Source: Cupriavidus gilardii (lineage in GTDB: Bacteria; Pseudomonadota; Gammaproteobacteria; Burkholderiales; Burkholderiaceae). From it: a stretch of DNA of 64,000 nt. The notes under the pieces were generated by a model. That model was not told the DNA's origin and searched no databases. It worked only from the letters and a program-made list of their open reading frames with translations. Below, one piece after another: positions 1 through 8,928 of this stretch; position 1 is the stretch's first letter; every line of letters starts with the position of its first letter. The position numbers and the translations under genes are program-made. The DNA is taken from assembly GCF_013314895.1 (NCBI RefSeq), contig NZ_JABTYE010000020.1, positions 1-64,000 of the forward strand. The letters are read 5' to 3'.

Positions 1-2
1 GT

Positions 3-875
3 TCAAGGCGCGCTGGCGAACGCGCGGGCCGGCACGCGGGCCGAGCGCCGCGACAGCCGTTCGAACTCGACCACGTCATGGCCGCAGCAGACCGTCACAT
101 GGCCGTCGCGCCGTTCCTTGAGCGCGCGCAGATGCCGCTGCGTGGCGAGCCGCGCCTCGCGGTCCTTTTCCATCATCCATTGATAGAAGCGCAGCCCCGG
201 TGTGCACCAGGGCCGCACCGGGTCCAGCTCGCCGTGATGGAAGTAGGCATCGCCCGCTTGCAGCAGCCACTCGCCCTCGGCCTGCACCGCGATACCCGCA
301 TGACCGAAGGTGTGGCCCGGCAACGCGATCATCGCCACCTCCGGCGGCAGGCCGTCGAGCGTGCGCGCACGGTCGAAGCCGTACCAGCGCTCGCCGCCGT
401 CGGGCGCATAGGTGCGCCAGCGCTCCTGCGTCGACCACTGCTGCGGGCGAAAGCGCTGGCGGTCCAGCCAGGTGCGCTGCAGCCGCGCATAGTCCCGTTC
501 GGCCGCCAGCAGATGGACGGTGGCCCAGGGGAAATCGTCGAGTCCGCCGGCGTGGTCGAAGTCCAGGTGCGTCAGCACGATATGCCGCACATCGCGCGGA
601 TCGAAGCCCAGCGCCTCCACCTGCCGATAAGCGGTCATCTCGTCGCGGAAATCGGGCCGCAACAGGGTCAGGAAGAAGCCGCTCAGGCGCGAGCGCGGGT
701 CCTGCACGTCGCGCCGTCCCATGCCGGTATCGACCAGCATCAGACAGTCCGGCAACTCGACCAGCAGGCAGTGGCAGGCCAGTTCGCCCCGCTCCAGGAT
801 CGAGCGGGAACGTCCGTCCATCAGGCGCCCGCCGAGCGGGCAGGTCGAGATGCAATTCAGATGGTGGATCCGCAT
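3..875 (-). CDS. MBL-fold metallohydrolase (lactonase-like)
   Basis: Predicted zinc-dependent hydrolase of the metallo-beta-lactamase fold, 290 aa. The signature HLDFDHAGG (about residues 103-111) supplies the HxxxDH metal ligands, and PGHTFGHAG near residue 225 gives a further histidine. This arrangement is typical of N-acyl-homoserine lactonase and related hydrolases; the substrate cannot be read from sequence. The ATG at 875 is chosen because GGAGGG lies just upstream and the homologous fold begins there; a longer frame to 992 looks like non-coding extension. It is divergent from the acetyltransferase gene at 1044. A quorum-quenching role is only a possibility. Confidence 0.8.
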   Translation of the reverse strand: MRIHHLNCISTCPLGGRLMDGRSRSILERGELACHCLLVELPDCLMLVDTGMGRRDVQDPRSRLSGFFLTLLRPDFRDEMTAYRQVEALGFDPRDVRHIVLTHLDFDHAGGLDDFPWATVHLLAAERDYARLQRTWLDRQRFRPQQWSTQERWRTYAPDGGERWYGFDRARTLDGLPPEVAMIALPGHTFGHAGIAVQAEGEWLLQAGDAYFHHGELDPVRPWCTPGLRFYQWMMEKDREARLATQRHLRALKERRDGHVTVCCGHDVVEFERLSRRSARVPARAFASAP

Positions 876-1043
876 GAAAGCCCTCCTGCAGGACTCATCC
901 CTCGTGCAAGTCCCATTCCATGCCGTCCGCCGGTCGAAGCGAGCCTGTCTGTGACCGGCCGCACCGACCTGCACTGTACGCCGGCGCACCATCGTTCCGG
1001 GCTATTTCACGCGCTTGCCGCCACGCGCTTACCAGGACAGCCG

Positions 1044-1601
1044 ATGCTGATTACGCAAGACGATCCGACCATGGGCCCCTCGTTCTCGCTGGGGAACCGC
1101 GTGCAGCGACAGATCTGGAACTGGGTCTGGCTGTTCCTGTTCCGTCCCAGCCCGCGGCCCGCGCACGCCTGGCGTGCGGCGCTGCTGCGGCTGTTCGGCG
1201 CCGAGCTGGGGCGCAATGTCCACGTCTACCCCGGCGTCCGGATCTGGGCGCCGTGGAATCTGCGCATCGGCAACAATGCCGGCGTCGCCGATGGAGTCAC
1301 GCTGTACAACATCGAGCGGATCGACATCGGCGAGTACTGTGTGGTGTCGCAAGGCTCGCATCTGTGCACCGGCTCGCACGACTACAACAGCCCCAACTTC
1401 CAGTTGATCGCCTTCCCCATCACGCTGGCGCCGCGCGTGTGGATCTGCGCGGAGAGCTTCCTGTCACCGGGCGTGACAGTGGCCGAAGGCGCGGTGGTGG
1501 CGCCGCGCTCGGTGGTCACCAAATCGCTGGGCACGGCCTGGACCGTCTACGGGGGCACACCGGCGCGCCCGATCGGCAAGCGCAAGCCCCTTCCACGCTG
1601 A
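1044..1601 (+). CDS. WcaF-family sugar O-acetyltransferase
   Basis: Left-handed beta-helix (hexapeptide-repeat) acyltransferase of 185 aa, of the type that O-acetylates sugars of colanic-acid-like exopolysaccharides from acetyl-CoA. Visible features are the N-terminal segment shared by WcaF proteins (about residues 14-40), imperfect hexapeptide repeats from about residue 60 to 160, a GSHDYNSPNF segment carrying the likely catalytic histidine, and a terminal GGTPARPIG. The ATG at 1044 was chosen because upstream in-frame sequence is the antisense of the neighbouring hydrolase. It faces a glycosyltransferase gene (ends converge 32 bp apart), so it belongs to the polysaccharide locus but not to its main operon. 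Confidence 0.82.
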   Translation: MLITQDDPTMGPSFSLGNRVQRQIWNWVWLFLFRPSPRPAHAWRAALLRLFGAELGRNVHVYPGVRIWAPWNLRIGNNAGVADGVTLYNIERIDIGEYCVVSQGSHLCTGSHDYNSPNFQLIAFPITLAPRVWICAESFLSPGVTVAEGAVVAPRSVVTKSLGTAWTVYGGTPARPIGKRKPLPR

Positions 1602-1633
1602 CCGATTCCGGTGGCCGCAACGGCAGGCCGCGG

Positions 1634-2800
1634 TCAGCGCGCCAGCTCCATCACGATCTGCTGGTAGGTTTGCGCGAAGCGGCGGCGACGATGTGCCAGG
1701 TCGTCGCGTGCGATGCGCGCCTGCTCGGCTTCGTCGCCGGGCGAGAGAGAGCGGCCCAGGGCCTGTTCCATGGCATCGGCCAGCGCCGGCGCATCGTCGG
1801 GTGCGAAATACACGCCGCGCGCCGGCGCCTGTTCGCGATGGACCTCGATATCGGACAGCAGGATCGGCTTGTTCAGCGACTTGGCCTCCTCCACCGTGGT
1901 GCTCCACCCTTCGAAGCGCGACGGGTTGATCAGCGCGATCGCGCCGCGCATCAGCCCGGCCAGGTCGTCGTGCGGCACCACGCCCAGGATGCGGAAGTTC
2001 CGCTGCAGGCCTGCCTGCTCCGCGCTGCGCAGCAGCTGCTGGCCATAGCCAGGCTGCCGATGATCCGCGGTCTGGCCCGTCGACAGCACCAGCGCCTCGA
2101 TGCCGCGCCGTCTCAGCAGGCGCAGCGCCTCGATCACGATGCCGTGGTTCTTGTGCTGCCACAGCTGGTTCGGCAAATGGAAGTAGGGGCCGCGAAAGCC
2201 GTAGCGGCGCTCGAGTTCGGCCACGGGCGGCACGGGCGCGAGCGGATTCATGTTGGCGACGAACTGCAGCACGCGGGCGCGATCGGCCTGCGCCGGATAG
2301 CAGCGCTGCAGGTCGCGGCACGCGGCGTGGCTGCTGACGAGAATCCGCGCGGACCCATGGCACAGCGTCTCGAACAGGCGCTCGCGCAGCGCGATCTCGC
2401 TGGCGGAAAACAGCTCGGGCAGATGCAGATGCTGAAAGTCCGGAATCCAGCCGAGCGTGGGCACGTCCGCGCGCGGCCCGAGCGGGTTGTGGTGCGACAA
2501 CATCGCGATACCCTTGCCGGACAGATAGCGCGCCAGCATCACGTCCGTGCCGCTCGCCGCCTGGCACGCCTTGCGCAGGCACCACCATGGATGGCGGCGA
2601 TCGAGCAGGCCCGTGCGATGCACCGGCAGCGGCGGCATGCCTTCGAGCAGCTCCGGCGGCGTGCGCTGGCCGGTCAGGATCACCGGATCGATGGTGCGCT
2701 CGGGCAGCGTGTGCAATGCCCACAGCAGATTGCGAAAGTAGCTGATGCCGCCAAGCCAGCCACGATCCTGGAAGGCGAAGACAAAGCCGACCTTAATCAC
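1634..2800 (-). CDS. Glycosyltransferase, GT4-like
   Basis: Retaining GT-B glycosyltransferase, 388 aa, probably adding one sugar to the lipid-linked repeat unit of the exopolysaccharide at the cytoplasmic face of the membrane. The C-terminal half has the family E-x7-E element in SRFEGWSTTVEEAKSLNKPI and the downstream donor-binding loop. The start is taken as the GTG at 2800, which follows GAGGCGGTGTGCC and overlaps the end of the upstream epimerase gene by 8 bp, implying translational coupling; an ATG at 2827 is possible. Last gene of the minus-strand run that begins at 8067. Donor and acceptor sugars are unknown. Confidence 0.85.
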   Translation of the reverse strand: MIKVGFVFAFQDRGWLGGISYFRNLLWALHTLPERTIDPVILTGQRTPPELLEGMPPLPVHRTGLLDRRHPWWCLRKACQAASGTDVMLARYLSGKGIAMLSHHNPLGPRADVPTLGWIPDFQHLHLPELFSASEIALRERLFETLCHGSARILVSSHAACRDLQRCYPAQADRARVLQFVANMNPLAPVPPVAELERRYGFRGPYFHLPNQLWQHKNHGIVIEALRLLRRRGIEALVLSTGQTADHRQPGYGQQLLRSAEQAGLQRNFRILGVVPHDDLAGLMRGAIALINPSRFEGWSTTVEEAKSLNKPILLSDIEVHREQAPARGVYFAPDDAPALADAMEQALGRSLSPGDEAEQARIARDDLAHRRRRFAQTYQQIVMELAR

Positions 2801-3713
2801 GGCACACCGCCTCGAACCACCGCGCATAGCGCCGCACGCCGGTTTCCAGTGGGATTTGCGGCGCCCAGCCCGTGCCCAGCGTATGGCCGATATCGGCGCA
2901 CTGGTCGCACGGATCGCCGTTGCGGGGCGCCAGCGAGAAGCGTGGATGACGACACGGCGCCAGTTCGCGATACAGCAGCGTCAGCACCTGCCTGACCGTG
3001 GTGGCCGTGCCGCTCGCGCCGTTATAGACAGGACACGCGGGCGACGCCTGCGCGGCCACCGCGGCCACCAGGCGCGCCGCGTCGTCGGCATGCAGCCAGT
3101 CGCGGGATTCCTCGCCTGTCCCGAAATAGAGATCGTCGTGCCGGCAGATCTTGCGGCATGCATCCCACAGCAATTGCTTGCGCTGCCCCTCGCCATAGAC
3201 CGAAAAGAAGCGCACCACCGCCACCGATACGCCGAAGTGCGCGCCATACGAGGCGCACAACTGCTCGGCCATCAGCTTGTGCGTGCCATAGGGCGATGCC
3301 GGCCGCAGTCGCGCCGTGCCCCCTTCCTTCGCGGGGCAATGCGCCGCATTGCCATAGACAGCGGCGCTGGACGGATAAACCACTGCCGTATGCGGCGAAT
3401 GGCGCCGAACGTATTCGAGCACGGCGGCCGTGCTGACGACGGTGCGGGCATGGTCGGCGAACGGGTCGCTCAACGACGCCGACACCGAGCCGCTGCCCGC
3501 GCAGTGCACCAGCAGGTCGGGCGCAAGTTCGAGCCGCACCAGCGTCCCGAGATCGACATCGCCGCGGTGCCAGACCGCCCGGCCCTCGCAACCGCTACCC
3601 GGACAGCCGTGACCGAGGCCGACCACGCGCCAGCCCGCGGCGAGATAGTGCTCGACGACGAAGCCGCCGAAGAACCCTCTCGCTCCGGTCACCAGCACGG
3701 TCTTTTCCGTCAT
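2793..3713 (-). CDS. NAD-dependent epimerase/dehydratase
   Basis: Extended short-chain dehydrogenase/reductase of 306 aa acting on nucleotide sugars. The N-terminal Rossmann motif is TGARGFFGG (residues 9-17), followed by the PSSAAVYGN segment and the catalytic pair in YGTHK near residues 140-144. These are the marks of UDP-glucose/galactose 4-epimerase-like and dTDP/GDP-sugar enzymes, so it likely supplies an activated sugar for the polysaccharide. It overlaps the following glycosyltransferase gene by 8 bp. A 159-bp gap separates it from the preceding glycosyltransferase, so it may also have its own promoter. Exact substrate unresolved. Confidence 0.85.
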   Translation of the reverse strand: MTEKTVLVTGARGFFGGFVVEHYLAAGWRVVGLGHGCPGSGCEGRAVWHRGDVDLGTLVRLELAPDLLVHCAGSGSVSASLSDPFADHARTVVSTAAVLEYVRRHSPHTAVVYPSSAAVYGNAAHCPAKEGGTARLRPASPYGTHKLMAEQLCASYGAHFGVSVAVVRFFSVYGEGQRKQLLWDACRKICRHDDLYFGTGEESRDWLHADDAARLVAAVAAQASPACPVYNGASGTATTVRQVLTLLYRELAPCRHPRFSLAPRNGDPCDQCADIGHTLGTGWAPQIPLETGVRRYARWFEAVCRD

Positions 3714-3872
3714 CTTGCGATCGCCCGCAACGCGTTATCCAGCCAAAAGGTCTCTTTGTGTAGACAAGGTAGCGTTCCGCCCCGCGAGGAACTGTTGCCT
3801 TGACCACATAAGGCCATGGATTCTTCCGGTTTATCGTGTTGCCGATGCGGGACGGCGCCGGCAGGCGCCGCG

Positions 3873-5018
3873 CTAGACGCAATGGCTGCGCAGCAACTGC
3901 TTGACGTGCTCGCCGGCGCTGCGCCAGTTCAGGCGTTCGGCGTATTCGCGGTATGCGCCGCGCGCCAGCGCGCCATAGTGCGGCGCGGACTGGAACACGC
4001 GCTCGATGTAGTCGCACCACTCGGTGGGATCGGCTTCGAGCTCGAACGTCATGCCGTTGCGCCGATCGCGCACCGCGGTCGGAATGCCGCCGACGCGCGT
4101 GGCCAGCGACGGCAGCCCGAAGGAGCTGGCCTCGGCCAGAACCACGCCGTAGCACTCGGCGGTCGAGGGCAGCAGCAGGAAATGCGCCTCGCTCATCAGG
4201 CGTTCGAAACGGCGCCGGCCTTCTTCGGTCGTCTTCGGCACGAAGCCGTGCAGCTTGACGAAGCTTGGCGGCTCGTACGGCGGGCGGCAGCCGACCACAT
4301 GCAGCTCGGTCGGAAGACCGCGGCGGTTCAGGCATTGCGCCACCGCCAGCGCGGTCTCGCCGCCCTTGCGCATCCAGTCCACGCCGACCATCAGCAGCCG
4401 GCAAACGCGGTAGTCCTTGCCGAGCACGAGGCGCTCGATATCCTGCGAGGTGCGCCGGCAATCGAGATTGGCGCCGAATGGCACCACCTTGACCTTGGCC
4501 GGGTCGACGTCGTAGTGGCGCAGCGCCGTCGCGGCGGCCCATTCGGAGCTATAGATCGCCAGCCGGCAGCGCGACAGCGCCTGCTGCTCGAGCCGATGGC
4601 CGTCGCGCAGCGTTTCCGCGCAGAAGTTGCTGAAGCCGGGATAAAAGCCGACCATGCCGTCGAAGGTCGCGTCGGTCCAGATCGCGATCGGCCGGTCGGT
4701 GTCCAGGCAGGACACCGCCAGCGTGCCGGGGCTGAGCACCGCGTCGCAATGCGCGTCTTCCAGGCGGCGCTGCACGCGCTGGGCGTAGCGGCGCGCCACC
4801 GTCGGCGAGCGGTCGCGCTGGTAGTCGCGCCGCAGCAGCCGCCGATAGGCCAGCGCCTTGGCGCGCTGCAGGCAGGCCAGCACCGGCCCCTCGTCCACCT
4901 TGTCGATCACCTCGGTCTCGATCGCGCTGCTGCGCAGCGCGCGCGGGATATAGCTTGCCGATCCCGACCAGGCATGAGGGTCGGAAGCATCGTAGGTCGT
5001 CACGTACGCCACTCGCAT
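3873..5018 (-). CDS. Glycosyltransferase, GT4-like
   Basis: Second GT-B glycosyltransferase of the locus, 381 aa. The C-terminal domain shows AECYGVVLAEASSFGLPSLATR, the E-x7-E nucleotide-sugar site, followed by VGGIP. The ATG at 5018 is preceded by GGAGAG at good spacing; the eight residues upstream in frame are not needed. The gene sits 71 bp after the GT2 gene in the same direction and so is probably cotranscribed with it. It is expected to act on the undecaprenyl-linked intermediate in the cytoplasm. Confidence 0.86.
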   Translation of the reverse strand: MRVAYVTTYDASDPHAWSGSASYIPRALRSSAIETEVIDKVDEGPVLACLQRAKALAYRRLLRRDYQRDRSPTVARRYAQRVQRRLEDAHCDAVLSPGTLAVSCLDTDRPIAIWTDATFDGMVGFYPGFSNFCAETLRDGHRLEQQALSRCRLAIYSSEWAAATALRHYDVDPAKVKVVPFGANLDCRRTSQDIERLVLGKDYRVCRLLMVGVDWMRKGGETALAVAQCLNRRGLPTELHVVGCRPPYEPPSFVKLHGFVPKTTEEGRRRFERLMSEAHFLLLPSTAECYGVVLAEASSFGLPSLATRVGGIPTAVRDRRNGMTFELEADPTEWCDYIERVFQSAPHYGALARGAYREYAERLNWRSAGEHVKQLLRSHCV

Positions 5019-5089
5019 GGTTCTCTCCAACGGTGGCGGCACTGGCCGGCGGCAAGGGCCGGCTAGAAAGGGTCGACAGCAAGGGCCGA

Positions 5090-6082
5090 CTACAGGGGCA
5101 ACTGCATCGCTCTTCGTCGCTGCTCCTGTACCTTCAGCACCACCATGTATTCGTAGATCGATACCAGTACGCAGTAATGAAAGCCGGCCTTCCCGTCGAT
5201 GAAGCCGAACTTGAGCAGGTACAGGTACAGAAAGCGCGCCACCGGCCGCATCGGCAGGCGGAACGACAGCTCTTTCAGCGCCCGCCGGCGCGCCGGCGGA
5301 TCGGACGACAACAGCGAGGAAAGGCGGAACTTGTCCTCGTCCAGGCTGCGGATCGTCTCCAGCGCCTCACCCATCGAATATTTGTTGTGCTTGTCGAACC
5401 AGGCGTCGAAGCCCTTGTTGAAGCTGTAGTGCAGGAAATGATGACGCAGGAAGCCGACCGACCCGTCGACCACCGGCGCAGGATTGACCAGCCGCTCCCA
5501 GCGGACCTTGTCCGGCTGGAAGAAGCGCAGTACCCAGATCGGATAGCCGCCGGCGAAGCGGATCCATTTGCCGAGAAAGTAGTTCTTGTAGCGGACGCGG
5601 TAGGCGACATGCTGCGTGCCGCCTTCGCCTTGGCCGGCGCGGGCCGTGCCTTGCGCGCCGCTGCACGCGTCGCCGGCCGTCCTGTCCGCGATGTCGCGCA
5701 GCTCCGCGGCCAGCTCCGGGCTGACCACTTCATCCGCGTCGGAGTAGTAGACCCATTTGTGCTTGAAGTCGATGTTCTCGTTGGCCCAGTTCTGATGGGC
5801 CGACCAGTTGTCGAACTTGCGCTGGTAGACGCGCGCGCCGTGTCGCCGCGCGATCTCCAGCGTCTGATCGGTGCTGAACGAGTCCAGCACGACGACATCG
5901 TCGGACCACGACACCGACTCCAGGCAACGCGCGAGGTTCTTCTCCTCGTTCAGCGTCAGGATCAGCACCGACACCTTCGCGGTCCTGGTCGGCACGGCCT
6001 GCGCGCCGTCGGCAGCGCCCTGCGGCGTGTCCGGGCGCGCCACCGTTTGCGCCGGCAGGGTACGGGCCAGCGGAGCGGTCAT
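5090..6082 (-). CDS. Glycosyltransferase family 2 (WaaE-like)
   Basis: Inverting GT-A glycosyltransferase of 330 aa. After about 38 variable residues comes the family-2 opening VSVLILTLNEEKNLARCLES. YYSDADEVVS carries the DxD metal/nucleotide site, and a C-terminal helical region follows with SFRLPMRPVARFLYLYL. This layout matches WaaE/KdtX-type and related polysaccharide transferases. A stretch rich in Gly and Ala (about residues 129-150) is an insertion compared with the compact family. The start ATG overlaps the stop of the ChbG gene (ATGA), a sign of tight coupling. Confidence 0.86.
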   Translation of the reverse strand: MTAPLARTLPAQTVARPDTPQGAADGAQAVPTRTAKVSVLILTLNEEKNLARCLESVSWSDDVVVLDSFSTDQTLEIARRHGARVYQRKFDNWSAHQNWANENIDFKHKWVYYSDADEVVSPELAAELRDIADRTAGDACSGAQGTARAGQGEGGTQHVAYRVRYKNYFLGKWIRFAGGYPIWVLRFFQPDKVRWERLVNPAPVVDGSVGFLRHHFLHYSFNKGFDAWFDKHNKYSMGEALETIRSLDEDKFRLSSLLSSDPPARRRALKELSFRLPMRPVARFLYLYLLKFGFIDGKAGFHYCVLVSIYEYMVVLKVQEQRRRAMQLPL

Positions 6083-6840
6083 TGGCCGTACCTCCGCAGC
6101 GCGATGCCGGCGCGCTGCAGCGCCGTGCGCAACTCGCCGGCGCTGACCAGCGGATCGGTTTCGCAGCGCCGCCACGGCTCGGCATAGCCGGGATGGACCG
6201 AGATCTCGGTGATGCCCTCGCGCAGCAGCTCCGGCAGACGCGCGGCCCAGTCGGCGTCTTCGTGATTGATCGCCCCGTAGTAGTGGGTATGACGCAGTCC
6301 GTTGAAGTAGCGCTGGCAATAGTTGTTCATCACCGCCTGGCGCGGATTGGCGGTGAAGTAGAGGTTCTGCGGCCGCCGTACCCATTCGAGTCTGGCGCGT
6401 TCGAGCTCCTTGCGCAGCGCGCTGATCACGATCGGAAACTTGTGCAGATGGCCGTGACTGTCGACATGGGTTACCTCGACGCCGTTGTCGCGCAGCTCTT
6501 CCAGCTGGACGCGGAACTCGCGCGCGATATCGTCCTCGGACAGCATCCAGGTCAGCGCGCGCACGCGCTGCCGATGGCTGGCGCGAAAGCGCCCATCGGG
6601 CGTGCACAGCGACGAGGGCCGCCCGGCATGCGGCAGATGGCCATCGACGATATTGAAATGCAGGCCGAAGGAGAAGCGGCCGCGGTTGCGGCGCGCGTAG
6701 TCGTACGCCTGCTGCGACGCCGGCCTGCCGGTCATGATGGTGGCGCTGGTCAGCAGCCCCGCCTCGAAGCAGGCGATGGTGGCGTCGCAGGTATCGGCAT
6801 CCCAGCCGAAATCGTCGGCATTGAGGATCAGTTCTCGCAT
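6079..6840 (-). CDS. ChbG/YdjC-family polysaccharide deacetylase
   Basis: Carbohydrate deacetylase of the ChbG/HpnK/YdjC family, 253 aa from the ATG at 6840, which follows GGGAGACCTC. The metal-binding residues are visible as LNADDFG (residues 5-11) and in VDSHGHLH near residue 120; ISVHPGY lies near residue 215. Known members remove N-acetyl groups from chitobiose, hopanoid glucosamine or related lipid-linked sugars. Here the tight packing among glycosyltransferases (22 bp after one, 4-bp overlap with the next) suggests deacetylation of an N-acetyl hexosamine in the repeat unit. Confidence 0.87.
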   Translation of the reverse strand: MRELILNADDFGWDADTCDATIACFEAGLLTSATIMTGRPASQQAYDYARRNRGRFSFGLHFNIVDGHLPHAGRPSSLCTPDGRFRASHRQRVRALTWMLSEDDIAREFRVQLEELRDNGVEVTHVDSHGHLHKFPIVISALRKELERARLEWVRRPQNLYFTANPRQAVMNNYCQRYFNGLRHTHYYGAINHEDADWAARLPELLREGITEISVHPGYAEPWRRCETDPLVSAGELRTALQRAGIALRRYGQ

Positions 6841-6861
6841 CTGAGGTCTCCCGGTCAACCG

Positions 6862-8067
6862 CTAAGGGGCCGCATGCGAAAGCGCCGTCCCGGGATCGCG
6901 GTCGGCCGGCGGCGCGCCATCGGCGCGGCCCTGAATGATGTCCAGCAGGCGTTGTCCGACCTGCCTGCTTTGGAAGCGCTTCGCGAACGAGGCGGGCGCG
7001 GCGGCGCGCATGCGCGCGCGCGTGGCCGCATCGGCGGTCAGCCATTCGCGCAGCGCCTGTTCGGTGCCGTCGACCGTGTCGCTACGCACGATGCCGGCGC
7101 CGTCGGCCTCGATCTCGCGCCAGATATTGACCTTGTCGGAGATCAGCACCGGCACGCCGCAACCGAGCGCCTCGACCACGGCCACGCCGAAGTTCTCCTG
7201 GTGCGACGGCAGGCAGAACACTTCGGCGGCATGGAAGGCGCCCCACTTCTGCGGGCCGGACAGCATGCCGGTCCACACCACGCGCGGGGCGACGCCGACT
7301 CGCTCGGCCAGCATCTCGAGCTCCTCGCGCAGCATCGGCGTGCCGGGCCCCGCAATGACCAGCTGCAGCGCCGGATCGACGTTCGCCACGCGGGCGAAGG
7401 CTTCGATCAGCAGATCGCAGCCCTTCTTCTCGTGGATGCGTCCGAAGAACAGCACGATGCGCTTGCCCTCGGTCTGCGGAAAGGCGGCGTGGAAGGCGGC
7501 GCGCAGCGTGCCGTCGTCGGCGGGCGGCTGCGCGGTGCCATAGGAGGCGATGCGTTCGGTGCAGCGGTACCAGGGAAACGACAGGCGCGCGCGCCGGCGC
7601 TCTTCGTCGCAGGTGAACAGCACCCCGGTGGCATGGCGCAGCGCGCGGCGCTCGAACAGCAGCCAGTACACCAGCTTCTTCAGATGCTTGAGCGGATAGC
7701 GGGCCTTGAACCACGGGTCCAGCATGCCGTGGGTGAACACGTAATAGGGAACCTTGCCGCGCAGGACCAGCAGTGCGGCCAGGCTGTGGAACTGCCACAG
7801 GCCCTCGATGATGACCGCGTCGTAGCGCGCCCCATTCTCCCGCAGCCACGGCAGCAGGCGCGGGTTATAGGTGTAGATGCCGCGGGACGGCCCCAGGGCG
7901 ATCACGTTGAGCTCGCTCTCGCGCACCCATGGCGCGTCCGGATCGTCGCCGCAGACCACATCGACGCGCACGCCGCGTTCGACCAGCGGCACGCGCAACT
8001 GGCGCAGGCCTTCGATCGGGCCGCCGCCGGCCGGATTGATTGTCGCAATGATGTGAAGAAGCTTCAT
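6862..8067 (-). CDS. Glycosyltransferase, GT4
   Basis: GT-B glycosyltransferase, 401 aa, first gene of the minus-strand polysaccharide operon. It begins MKLLHIIATINPAGGG, the glycine-rich acceptor-domain loop. It has FFGRIHEKKGCDLLIEAF at the domain junction and HQENFGVAVVEALGCGVPV with the E-x7-E donor site. The ATG at 8067 is preceded by CAGGG. Its long upstream region (to 8928) is shared with the divergent LuxR-type regulator and contains phased inverted repeats that may control both directions. Confidence 0.88.
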   Translation of the reverse strand: MKLLHIIATINPAGGGPIEGLRQLRVPLVERGVRVDVVCGDDPDAPWVRESELNVIALGPSRGIYTYNPRLLPWLRENGARYDAVIIEGLWQFHSLAALLVLRGKVPYYVFTHGMLDPWFKARYPLKHLKKLVYWLLFERRALRHATGVLFTCDEERRRARLSFPWYRCTERIASYGTAQPPADDGTLRAAFHAAFPQTEGKRIVLFFGRIHEKKGCDLLIEAFARVANVDPALQLVIAGPGTPMLREELEMLAERVGVAPRVVWTGMLSGPQKWGAFHAAEVFCLPSHQENFGVAVVEALGCGVPVLISDKVNIWREIEADGAGIVRSDTVDGTEQALREWLTADAATRARMRAAAPASFAKRFQSRQVGQRLLDIIQGRADGAPPADRDPGTALSHAAP

Positions 8068-8928
8068 GGCCCTGACCGTATCGGCATGCAGCAAGATGGG
8101 ATGGCGCACCGCGACGAAACATCCGCGCGCCAAGACGCGCCGTGCTGGCGGGCGGCGCTCCGTGCCACAAAGCGTAGGCAGCGCGATGGGCAGGCTCTGT
8201 TCGTTGGCGCACCCAGCACGCCCGACGCGGCCAGGCCCGCGCCGCGCCCCCTCCCGATGGGCCGCGCCAAGGCGTCCAGGCGGGTTGGAGGCGGGGTGGA
8301 GGAAGGGTGGAAGTGGAGGGAGGAAACGGGACGATGTGCCCTGCCTTGCGGCCATCATCCTGATGGCGGAGACCCGCTCATCCTTTTGGCGGGCCTGCCG
8401 TCCGAGGAGCCCCATCGGTGTGCGCGGCGCGGTCCACGACGGTGACGTCGGCCGCTGTTTCAGCGCTGTATCGACAGCCGGCCGGGGCTTGCACTACTGC
8501 GATGGGAACGGCATTGGCGGCGACCGCCGTTTCAACGTTGAAACATTATCGGACGGGCATTGTTTCATTATTGAAACTCGAATCGCCCCATTTATTCTCA
8601 CCCATTTGGGGAGGCTGGAAACGCTTATGGATCAAGGGTTACCGGATTATGAAAAGCGGTGGTAATCCCATCCTTCCGGCTCCACGGAGGTGACTTGATT
8701 TCGACTGACTCAACCCATAAGATGCCCTAAACGGATTAAAGATAAATGTTTTGGGGTGGGGAACAGGGTCGGCTATCGGGCCGGCGCACCACTGTGGCCT
8801 GGTGATGCCGAGACCGACAGACGGGGGGAAGGCCTGAGCCGCTTCGCCGGGAAGTCGCCTGCGACGAGGCAATTGCATTCACCAGTGTGTTACCTGTTTT
8901 CCTCCCACAGATACGGGGGAAAAAGAAC
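8068..8928. other. Divergent regulatory region of the EPS locus
   Basis: An 861-bp stretch without a convincing gene lies between the divergent glycosyltransferase operon and the LuxR-type regulator. Base composition falls in 8540-8760, unlike the GC-rich coding DNA. It contains two or three GTTTCA-N4-TGAAAC-type elements (listed separately). The frames that run through it in either direction have no recognisable domains and arginine/proline-rich composition typical of antisense reading. Confidence 0.6.
8529..8577. promoter_or_regulatory. Phased operator pair GTTTCA-N4-TGAAAC
   Basis: Two 16-bp inverted repeats, GTTTCAACGTTGAAAC at 8529-8544 and GTTTCATTATTGAAAC at 8562-8577, share the arms GTTTCA/TGAAAC with different 4-bp centres. 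Their centres are 33 bp apart, three helical turns, so a dimeric regulator could bind both on one DNA face. A weaker relative, GTTTCAGCGCTGTATC, lies at 8457-8472. The cognate protein is unknown; the LuxR-type protein at 8929 and the VpsR-like protein at 35377 are candidates. The arms also resemble those of the likely parS palindromes near parA, so ParB binding is an alternative. Confidence 0.5.

Noticed and set aside
8068..8415. N-terminal extension of the glycosyltransferase at 8067 by 116 codons
   Set aside because: The family domain begins exactly at MKLLHIIATIN; the extension is Arg/Pro-rich and unlike any GT4 N terminus.
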